Shown here piece by piece: positions 56,180 to 64,000 of a DNA stretch of 64,000 nucleotides (its first letter is position 1; each line of letters opens with the position of its first letter). Source of the stretch: Meghimatium bilineatum (lineage: Eukaryota > Mollusca > Gastropoda > Stylommatophora > Philomycidae); NCBI GenBank assembly GCA_034231615.1, contig CM067317.1:15591073-15655072 (forward strand). The letters run 5' to 3'. Below the pieces are notes generated by a model. It was not told the origin of the DNA and did not search any database. It was given only the letters and a program-made list of their open reading frames with translations. The translations under genes were made by a program, and so were the position numbers.

Positions 56180-56720
56180 TCAATGCTTTAGTTTCTATAG
56201 TCCAGCAGTGATTCAATGGTTTAGTTTCTATAGTCTAACAATGATTCAATGGTTTAGTTTCTATAGTCTAACAGTGATTCAATGCTTTAGTTTCTATAGT
56301 CTAACAATGATTCAATGGTTTAGTTTCTATAGTCTAACAATGATTCAATGGTTTAGTTTCTATAATCTAGCAGTGATTCAATTGTTTAGTTTCTATAGTC
56401 TAACAATGATTCAATGGTTTAATTTCTATAGTCCAACAATGATTCAATGGTTTAGTTTCTATAGTCTAACAATGATTCAATGGTACAGTGTCTATAGTCT
56501 AACAATGATTCAATGGTTTAGTTTCTATAGTCTAGCAGTGATTCAAGGGTTTAGTTTCTATAGTCTAACAATAATTCAATGGTACAGTTTCTATAGTCTA
56601 ACAATGATTCAATGGTTTAGTTTCTATAATCTAGCAGTGATTCAATTGTTTAGTTTCTATAGTCTAACAATGATTCAATGGTTTAATTTCTATAGTCGAA
56701 CAATGATTCAAGGGTTTAGT
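56180..56720. repeat. Minisatellite, 33-bp unit, about 17 copies (intron 2)
   Basis: The unit is AGTTTCTATAGTCTAACAAT followed by GATTCAATGGTTT. The unit is a multiple of three, so a 260-codon frame (FYSLTMIQW repeats) survives. A block of several variant units (AATCTAGCAGTGATTCAATT next to AATTTCTATAGTC) appears twice, near 56360 and 56630. Confidence 0.95.
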
Positions 56721-56748
56721 TTTTCGAGTTCCCACGTACATTTCGTTG

Positions 56749-56835
56749 GTTGGCCTTTGCACGCGACACAATGGCAATACACAGTATAAATGTAGTGACC
56801 AACGAAAAGTACAGAAATAATCAAATAGATGACGT
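56749..56835 (+). repeat. Interspersed repeat (family Y), diverged copy
   Basis: TTTGCACGCGACACAATGGC, then GTGACCAACGAAAAG and AATCAAATAGATGACG; compare 22674-22755. Confidence 0.5.
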
Positions 56836-57367
56836 AAGAAGGCTGGGTCTACTTTGTTTTATTTCTGCTGTTAGGTCTTGTTTGGAGATTAGTCGCTCGT
56901 ACACTGACAGTTCACTATCTGTTAAGGGATACTGAACACATATGGGTCTTCCAAAACCGCTACAGAGTTGTGTTTTTTTTTTCAATAAGTAAAGACTACA
57001 GACGGATTAACATCAGACGCCGCCAGCGTTCACTGTAGACATTCGTGAAATTACTCTTGTACGAGTACAACTAGATTTTGTAATTATGCATGCGCATGTG
57101 ATTTCACAGCAATAAATCTGACATTGCTTGCAATAGACGTCTTGGCTCTGTGAATTGTCCTCAATTTTTGATACAATCAATTCTCTAGTCCGTAAACTAA
57201 AAATAGGTGCCTTTGCATATTTTTAACTAGGAAAAAATTCTAAACCGCTGCCCGAACTGCTGTGTAAGTGATCTATCGCTGAAACTATCATCTATTTAAA
57301 ATGCTATGGTTCGCCATGAAAACGCAAATAATCGAACGTATTCAATAAATCAATATTTTTTATTTTT

Positions 57368-57440
57368 TTTTGCATATGACTCCAAGTATATAAACAGAGA
57401 CCAACAAAGTTCTTGAGATAAATAAAAAACATCAGGAATG
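57368..57440 (+). repeat. Interspersed repeat (family Y)
   Basis: TTTGCATATGACTCCAAGTA, then TATAAACAGAGACCAACAAA; same family as 22674-22755. Confidence 0.6.
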
Positions 57441-57647
57441 AAATCTTGTTTACTTTCTATTGAGAGGACTATACTGAAGCCTGGTCATGTGTGACTGCCT
57501 TCTGACTATAATATAAAAGGAGACGAGAATATCACACACTAGCTAAAGGAAGGGATAAAATGCAACAATTGAAATATCCACATCCTAATTGACAAACAAA
57601 ACTATCACGCAATGCAGACATGTCAGAGAATATGGGCTTTGTTTTTG

Positions 57648-57776
57648 GTGATGTCGTATCATAAAACTCTCAAATCTTGGTGATGTCGTATCATAAAACT
57701 CTCAAATCTTGGTGATGTCGTATCATAAAACTCTCAAATCTTGGTGATGTCGTATCATAAAACTCTCAAATCTTAC
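57648..57776. repeat. Minisatellite, 32-bp unit, 4 copies (intron 2)
   Basis: The unit is CTTGGTGATGTCGTATCATA followed by AAACTCTCAAAT. The array ends exactly where the RTE family B element begins. Confidence 0.93.
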
Positions 57777-59157
57777 TTAAAAATTAATGTTTGTAATATC
57801 CTCATATGGAAAAAATCATTATATATACCCCTCCCAAAAAAAGGCGACCTTCAGATTTGCTCTAACTACCGAACTATAGCCCTTATAAGTCAAGCAAGTA
57901 AAATAATGTTAAACATCATAATGCAAAGAATCAAACAGAAATTAGAGATGGAGATAAACGAAACACAGGCTGGTTTCAGATCGGGCAGAGGAACAAGAGA
58001 TCACATTCTTAACATGAGATTGATCATAGAAAAGTGTAGGGAATTTTCAACTGACCTGCACATGTGTTTCATAGATTACTCAAAAGCGTTCGACTGCGTC
58101 CACCACCAGCAACTATGGGAGATCATGAACAGCATGGGTTTCCCAAGACATCTGATTCATCTAATAGAGGAACTTCACCAAGATCAAAAGGCTGCAGTGA
58201 AGTTAGAGGACGATAGAGTGGTTTGAGGTACAGAGTGGAGTAAGGCAAGGGTGCACACTCTCCCCATACCTGTTCAACATCTACGCTGAAAGTATAATGA
58301 GGAATGTGAGAGAAGACATACACAACACTGACTACCACGCTTTAAACATAGGTGGATTCCTAATCCCGGAACTACGCTACGCAGACGACACAGTGCTTCT
58401 TTCAAATGATATAAAGGGATTGGAACAACTAATCAAGAACACAAAGAAATATAGCGAAGCACAAAATTTGTATTTAAACACGCAGAAAACAAAAATCATG
58501 TCAACAGATATAACAACACAACAACAAAAAATCAGAATAGACAATACCGAGATAGAATGTGTGGATAAATTTTATTACTTGGGAGCAAACATCAACGGTG
58601 CGGGAGACTGCATGGCAGAAATAAGGAAGAGATTGGCAATGGCATATTCCAAAATAACACGGCTGAAAAACATATGGAAAAACAACAAAATAGAAACGAA
58701 AGTGCTAATGTTACGAACTTTTATTTTTCCGGTTGCAACGTACGGATGTGAAACATGGACTCTAAGTAAAACAGCGGCAAAGAGGATCAGCGCCTTCGAG
58801 CTGAAATGCTACAGGAAGATACTTAGAATATCATGGAAGGATAAAATCAGAAACGCAGATATTATAAACACACTGAATATTCCAGAGTGTTGGTTACTAA
58901 ACACAATAACAAAAAGAAAACTACGCCTGTTTGGTCATATAAAGAGACATAACTGTTTAGAAAGACAAATATTGGAGGGAAGAGTACCTGGTAAGAGGAG
59001 AAGGGGCAGACCAAGAAGACGATGGACTGACGACATTAAAGATAACATGAATACATCGCTAGAAAATGCAAGCCACATCGCCCAAGACAGAGAGAGGTTC
59101 AGAGAGTTCATTGGGAAGACAACGTTCTGGAAGGAATACGTCACATGACACAATATC
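57776..59157 (+). pseudogene. RTE family B LINE: reverse transcriptase to 3' end, one frameshift
   Basis: Two frames (57741-58226 and 58297-59148, offset by one) form one protein. Order: IPLPKKGDLQICSNYRTIAL, ETQAGFRSGRGTRDHILNM, FIDYSKAFDCVHH (first catalytic Asp), a frameshift near 58207, WFEVQSGVRQGCTLSPYLF, LRYADDTVLLS (catalytic pair intact), YYLGANI, YGCETWTLSKTA, RKLRLFGHIKRH and KRRRGRPRRRWTDDIKD, ending EYVT-stop. The endonuclease is missing (5' truncation at the minisatellite edge). It is nearly intact and thus relatively young. It lies in sense orientation in receptor intron 2. Confidence 0.88.
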
Positions 59158-59337
59158 CTCATCAGACTAACATCGACACTACTTGCGACTTTTCTAGATT
59201 TTTTAAAATTATTTTATATGAACATACAGTGAATATTGCATATGAATACATTGTTCAGTTTCATCAATTGAATAAATCCGTGATACCCCGCAACGGCAAA
59301 TAGAATTGTTTGTTTACTTATTAATTTTATTTCCCAG

Positions 59338-59560
59338 ACATGACTAACTATGAAACCCTGATTTGACGAACTATGAAATCCGAGACGAACTATTAAACCC
59401 CAGGCATTACGAACTATGAATTCCCAAACATTACGAACTATTAAACCCCAGGCATTACGAACTTTGAAACCCCAGACAAAACGAACTATGAATTGCCAGA
59501 CATTACGAATTATGAAACCCCAGACATTACGAACTATAAAACCCCAGACATAAAGAACTA
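59338..59560. repeat. Minisatellite, about 24-bp unit, 9 copies (intron 2)
   Basis: The unit is GAACTATGAAACCCCAGACA followed by TTAC, with ATTAAACC and GAATTCCC variants. Confidence 0.9.
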
Positions 59561-59774
59561 TTAACTCGTATTTCCTATGTACATTGGGGTGGCTTCTCCT
59601 AAGCTTTCTTTTCCACCCAGAGGACTCAAACTCTCAGCTCCATTTAATGCTTGATAAGGGATCTCCTACACAGAGAGGTTAACGTAGAAGAAATGTTCCA
59701 CCATTTTGTTTCCAGGCATTCAATCACATCGAAGCATACAAATATTTGGTAACATTTATTTTTGTCAATTTTGA

Positions 59775-59955
59775 CAACACAGCCTGTATGACGACACAGC
59801 CCATATGGCCATGCAGCCCATATAACCACACAGCCCATATGACACACATCCCATATAACCACACAGCCCATATGACCACATATCCCATATGACCACACAT
59901 CCCATATGACCATACATCCCATATTACTACACAGTCTATATGACCACACAGCATT
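59775..59955. repeat. Minisatellite, about 18-bp unit, 10 copies (intron 2)
   Basis: The unit is CACACAGCCCATATGACC. Minus-strand frames read MGCVVIW-type repeats by composition. Confidence 0.9.
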
Positions 59956-60044
59956 AATTAACACCAGATTGCAGAGCTCCTGTACCGATATATTTAATTG
60001 AATGTAAAGTAAACTTCTGAATAGACACCTACGAAAAACAATTG

Positions 60045-60533
60045 CTTGAGAATAATTACCAGAATAATGTCATCAAAGAGACTGAGAGAATAATTACCAG
60101 AATAATGTCATCTAAGAGACTGAGAGAATAATTACCAGAATAATGTCATATACGGGGCTGAGAGAATAATTACCAGAATAATGTCATATAAGGGGCTGAG
60201 ATAATAATTACCAGAATAATGTCATATAAGGGGCTGAGAGAATAATTACCAGAATAATGTCATATACGGGGCTGAGAGAATAATTACCAGAATAATGTCA
60301 ATACGGGGCTGAGAGAATAATTACCAGAATAATGTCAATACGGGGCTGAGAGAATAATTACCAGAATAATGTCATATAAGGGGCTGAGAGAATAATTACC
60401 AGAATAATGTCATATAAGGGGCTGAGAGAATAATTACCAGAATAATTTCATATAAGGGGCAGAGAGAATAATTACCAGAATAATGTCATCTAAGGGGCAG
60501 AGAGAATAATTACCAGAATAATGTCATATTAGG
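60045..60533. repeat. Minisatellite, 34-36-bp unit, about 13 copies (intron 2)
   Basis: The unit is GAGAATAATTACCAGAATAA followed by TGTCATATAAGGGGCT, with CTAAGAGA, ATACGGGG and ATAAGGGGCA variants in neighbouring groups. Confidence 0.95.
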
Positions 60534-60832
60534 TGCTGTTCATTAATTACGTCAACAGTTAGTGGGGAGAAGATATATTTGTTGATAAGGGGAGGTTGGG
60601 CTTGACAAATGTTGGCAAATAAATTTCATTTATTTTCCTAAAAATATAGAAAACATATTTCGCTTTATTCGCACTTTTTCAGCATTTTTAGGTCGGCAGG
60701 GCGTAACAACTATTTAACATAATAAATCAGGAAAGCAGGTGGAACCCTGACATCTTAGGACGTTGTTGACCGGCGAGGGGGAGGGAGATTGAGATCAATA
60801 ATAGCCAAAAATATTGTTAATGTTATTTATGT

Positions 60833-60891
60833 ACGTTACCGAAGGAAAATATACATCTAAGAAAGAACATTCCATCGATACTATTAGCAGT
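60833..60891 (+). pseudogene. Diverged copy of receptor exon 3 segment inside intron 2
   Basis: Ungapped alignment of 59 bases with 63922-63980 of exon 3; I count 51 identities. The copy starts ACGTTACCGAAG and ends TACTATTAGCAGT, where the adjacent tandem repeat begins. It was recognised by eye and needs an aligner to confirm its extent. Confidence 0.75.
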
Positions 60892-61190
60892 GGGCCTGCA
60901 AAAAAGCACTATTAGCAGAGATCTACAAAAAATAATATTAACAGTGGGCCTACAAAAAGACAATATTAGCAGTGGGCCTGTAAAAAAGCACTATTAGCAA
61001 TAGACCTCCAAAAAAACACTATTAGCAGTAGACCTACAAAAAAACCAATATTAGCAGTGGGTCTGCAAAAAAAAACCACTATTAGCAGTATGCCTACAAA
61101 AAACACTATTAGCAGTAGACCTACAAAAAAACACTATTAGCAGTAGGCCTACAAATAGCACTATTAGCAATAGGCCTACAAATAAATATT
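60879..61190. repeat. Minisatellite, about 26-bp unit, 12 copies, seeded from the exon copy
   Basis: The unit is CACTATTAGCAGTAGGCCTA followed by CAAAAAA, with A-run length changes. The first unit overlaps the end of the exon 3 copy (ACTATTAGCAGT). Confidence 0.92.
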
Positions 61191-61599
61191 AACACTGATT
61201 GTACTCTAAATGAATATATTGTAACATTGACGTTAGAAAAAAGCCAGATCTCAAATGATAAATAGGTATACCACATTAGTAGCCTGATTGTAATGCCTAA
61301 TTGTAATAACTTTTCACGGCATTCTCGTGATAGATAATAATAGTTTGTGATGGCCTTTTCTTATTGTGCATTTATAAGTAACGTAAACCAATGTGTCAAT
61401 ATGGGTCCAGAATTCTAGTTCAGAGTGAACCGAAGATGATCGCTGTCTTCTTTCCATGGTTGTCGTTAGAGGCGATAAAGAAAAGTTAGGTAGTAAACTG
61501 ACAACATTTCACCTGTGAAAAAAAAGCATGATCTAGGTCACATCTTGTCTCAATTTCTTACCTTTGTCTTTTAGTAAATCGGTCCCATGTATAACGAAG

Positions 61600-61865
61600 A
61601 GATCAATAAATCTTTCAACACATAACCCTTCAGGGTAATCAATCAACACATAACCCTTCAGGGTAATCAATCAACACATAACCCTTCAGGGTCGTAGGGG
61701 TACCACATTGGATGCCTCAGCACACAGAGTCTTCCAGCGAATTATATCTTCAGCGATGCGGATGAGTGTAGAAATATCTTGCTCTGTATGTGATTATCCA
61801 TTGTAGTATTTCAATGGGGAAAAGGTTTAGCTAGTGGTGCCCATCTCCTCTCCAGCTGTATACAG
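61600..61865 (-). pseudogene. RTE family C 3' end nested in repeat family X
   Basis: Contains CAGGGTCGTAGGGGTACCAC, then GCCTCAGCACACAGAGTCTT as at 36350-36400, plus a piece (61790-61862) that is inverted relative to its paralogue at 36548-36630. The 3' junction is a three-copy tandem repeat. Confidence 0.7.
61617..61690. repeat. 28-bp tandem repeat at the RTE family C 3' junction, 3 copies
   Basis: The unit is CAACACATAACCCTTCAGGG followed by TAATCAAT. It consists of the last 20 bases of the LINE plus its ATTG-type tail. Confidence 0.88.
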
Positions 61866-62033
61866 ATGCAGGTTGATACAGGCCAGTGGACATTGCACCT
61901 TTGTCCTATTGTGTCAGACTCGTAGACGACCGGAAATGCTAGATGTGCCATCACTGATGATGGGTCAGCAGAGCTAACAGGAGATTAATGAGATAGTTGG
62001 CCTAGAGGTGTGTGATGTGCTTCAGGCAGGACA

Positions 62034-62329
62034 AAGCCCTAATTTGGCCATTGCAGTATTGAGACCTTCTGGCTATTTCGAATGTTAAACGTTTGTGATT
62101 CTCGTGACCTTTACATACATGTGAAGTGTGTTGTCTGTGTGTCGATCGACCGGTCCATATTCCTAGTAGTTTGAGAATATACACGCTGCGTCGCCTTGAC
62201 TAAAATAACATCTTGTTTAGGGATGCTGCGTTGTCGAAGGCGGAAAACGTGTCGACTCAAGTTGCGAGGCGAGTGGGTACCATCTGAGCGGACCTTGTTC
62301 AATTCCCGTATGCTGCATTATGATTCTTC
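62034..62329 (+). mobile_element. 296-bp insertion with 11-bp target duplication, possible SINE
   Basis: CAGGCAGGACA flanks it at 62023-62033 and 62330-62340; the uninterrupted family X copy at 37825-37850 has only one related word there. Near its right end, GGCGAGTGGGTACC and TTGTTCAATTCCCG resemble an A box and a B box. They are closer to the 3' than the 5' end, which is unusual, so the promoter reading is tentative. Confidence 0.5.
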
Positions 62330-62419
62330 CAGGCAGGACATGGTAATCCTGGGATACTGACATACTGAAATGCCTCCCTTCGTGGAATAAAATGTATCTA
62401 TAAACCTCCATTACACAAC

Positions 62420-62930
62420 ACTGCCTTTGAGACAACATATGTAAGTACGTGTATTGTCTCAGTTACGCAACTGTAAGACAACATATGTAAGTACGTGTAT
62501 TGTCTCAGTTACGCAACTGTAAGACAACATATGTAAGTACGTGTATTGTCTCAGTTACACAACTGTCAGACAACATATGTAAGTACGTGTATTGTCTCTG
62601 TTACACAACTGTAAGACAACATATGTAAGTACGTGTATTGTCTCTGTTACACAACTGTGAGACAACATATGTAAGTACGGGTATCGTGTCAGTTACACAA
62701 CTGTCAGACAACATATGTAAGTACGGGTATTGTCTCAGTTACGCAACTGTAAGACAACATATATAAGTACGTGTATCGTCTCAGTTACACAACTGTGAGA
62801 CAACATATGTAAGTACGGGTATCGTCTCAGTTACACAACTGTCAGACAACATATGTAAGTACGGGTGTCGTCTCAGTTACACAACTGTCAGACAACATAT
62901 GTAAGTACGGGTGTCGTCTCATTTGCATAA
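62420..62930. repeat. Minisatellite, 46-bp unit, about 11 copies (intron 2)
   Basis: The unit is CAGTTACACAACTGTAAGAC, AACATATGTAAGTACGTGTA and TTGTCT. Variants (GTGTATTG, GGGTATCG, GGGTGTCG) are graded from left to right, as expected from polar expansion. Confidence 0.95.
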
Positions 62931-63562
62931 CTTATAATAACAACTTGTGCTTTTGTCAGAAAGACTAAGGAATATTAAGAGTTACCTGCACAAATCTAAA
63001 GCGTTTATATCATCTTAAGTACCGTAATAATATAACGTGAAATTATTTCAGTCACTAGCACGCTAAAATATCAAAGTGTCTGAGTTCAGTTCTAGTCAGA
63101 CCCATTTGAAGTAGCTTTTAAGTGGGAAGGGCAATTCGAGAATTATCAACTTACCCCAATTTTGGAACATCAATCGCAATGAAAACCACAAAGATTTATA
63201 AATCCCAAATGAAATGTTCATACCAACACTGCGTTATCAGCGACAGACATGGACAATATTGTCGAAATAAAATTAACCTGTATATCATTAAACAAGGAGA
63301 CTTGAGAGAAATGAATATTTTTGTAATTAGGAATCGGGTGAGGTGGGGTGCCAAAGGGGAGGGGCACAACCAATAATGTTGTGAAACACCGCTCTAGCGT
63401 AAAAAAAAAAAAATGTTTAGTACCGTGAGGTGAAATATAGTGTATACCATGACAGCAGTATGTCTTTTGAAAATACATTTGCCTTTAATAAGAAACAAAG
63501 AATATACAGTTTCTTCGTTTGTTGTTGGTTTTCCATTAATAATCCACCTGTTTTGTTCCCAG
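62931..63562. other. 3' part of receptor intron 2
   Basis: Unique AT-rich sequence with no recognised element. It ends in the acceptor TTTTGTTCCCAG at 63551-63562. Confidence 0.55.
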
Positions 63563-64000
63563 ATACTTTTGTGACACCGTGCTACACCAGCCCTGTGTTG
63601 ACAAGATAAATAACACAGTCACAAATTGGGGAGATCTTGAGGTCTTCGTGGAGATGCCTTTAAGCTTGCTCTCTGTCTTTACAATCGCCATCAGTTATGG
63701 TTTAATCGTCATGATCCTGAAGCAGCAACGTTCAAGGATGAGTGGACACTCAAAGCCTAAGGTTAACCAGGTGGTCCCTGTAGATAAAAAACCAGAACCA
63801 TCCGTTAACACTAACCTGACAGTGTTGGATGTCAAGGACAAAATGAATGACTCTTTATTTAACATGGCTGCTGGCTTAAAGAAGGATACTTCATTGACTG
63901 TAGCGGTTGTTGATAAGGACAACGTTACCGAAGAAAAATATATATCTAAGAAAGAAGAATTCGTCAGTACTATTAGCAGTACAAAAACGAATACAACTAT
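63563..64000 (+). CDS. Rhodopsin-like GPCR, exon 3 (ECL2, TM5, third intracellular loop), partial
   Basis: Starts with the single base completing R165, then YFCDTVLHQPCVDKINNTVT: an extracellular loop 2 with C168, C176 and a sequon at N181. TM5 runs about 192-217 (FVEMPLSLLSVFTIAISYGL), with Y210 at the 5.58 position; no proline occupies 5.50, the nearest being P197. A hydrophilic loop rich in K, T, D and S continues past residue 310 and runs off the window. The long loop suggests a large ICL3 before TM6, which must lie beyond 64000. Phase 2 agrees with exon 2. Confidence 0.87.

Larger units (their letters stand above)
61447..62400 (+). repeat. Interspersed repeat (family X) broken by two insertions
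   Basis: Blocks at 61447-61598, 61865-62033 and 62330-62400 are collinear with 37541-37870. The gaps are filled by RTE family C sequence (61600-61865) and by a 296-bp insertion (62034-62329). Confidence 0.7.

Noticed and set aside
56007-56789. A 260-codon open frame
   Set aside because: It is the 33-bp minisatellite read in one frame, with no start context or non-repeat domain, inside a receptor intron.

Overview
This is eukaryotic, very probably animal nuclear DNA. It is AT-rich, and real coding sequence is confined to one spliced gene at the right end. The rest is retrotransposon debris, tRNA-headed SINEs and an unusually dense set of unrelated minisatellites. The RTE-clade LINEs, Penelope-like elements (PLEs) and a divergent rhodopsin-like receptor would fit a mollusc or another lophotrochozoan. 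That assignment is an inference; no species can be named from the sequence.

Layout. 1-1130: dead RTE-type reverse transcriptase on the minus strand. 1290-3300: Penelope-like GIY-YIG fragment on the plus strand with a hammerhead-like motif downstream. 4531-5735: RTE copy on the minus strand, split by a SINE with a 10-bp target duplication. 6-25 kb: scattered LINE ends, SINEs and minisatellites, including a 48-bp array at 17253-18180 and one copy of a 1.1-1.3 kb A-tailed non-autonomous element at 12889-13998. 25.6-27.7 kb: two abutting RTE elements, one with an intact 479-codon reverse-transcriptase frame. 29-31 kb: further RTE pieces. 31.2-33.5 kb: minus-strand PLE whose hammerhead-like motif is interrupted by another A-tailed element. 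38928-48359: a 4.05-kb tandem duplication; only the second unit carries a 1336-bp A-tailed element with a 13-bp target duplication, so the first unit preserves the empty site. 48.6-50.8 kb: 35-bp and 41-bp minisatellites.

53531-64000 (runs off the window): three exons of a class A GPCR on the plus strand. The splice phases agree (1, then 2). The exons cover the glycosylated N-terminus, TM1-TM5 and part of a long third intracellular loop. Intron 2 (8.7 kb) is about one third tandem repeat, in eleven unrelated arrays. One array begins in a diverged 59-bp copy of the gene's own exon 3.

No operon-like organisation exists. Apart from the receptor, everything recognised is mobile-element derived. 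The notable items are the empty/filled site pair, the composite element with an internal variable-number repeat, the insertion into a ribozyme-like motif, the chimeric RTE 5' junction and the exon-seeded minisatellite.
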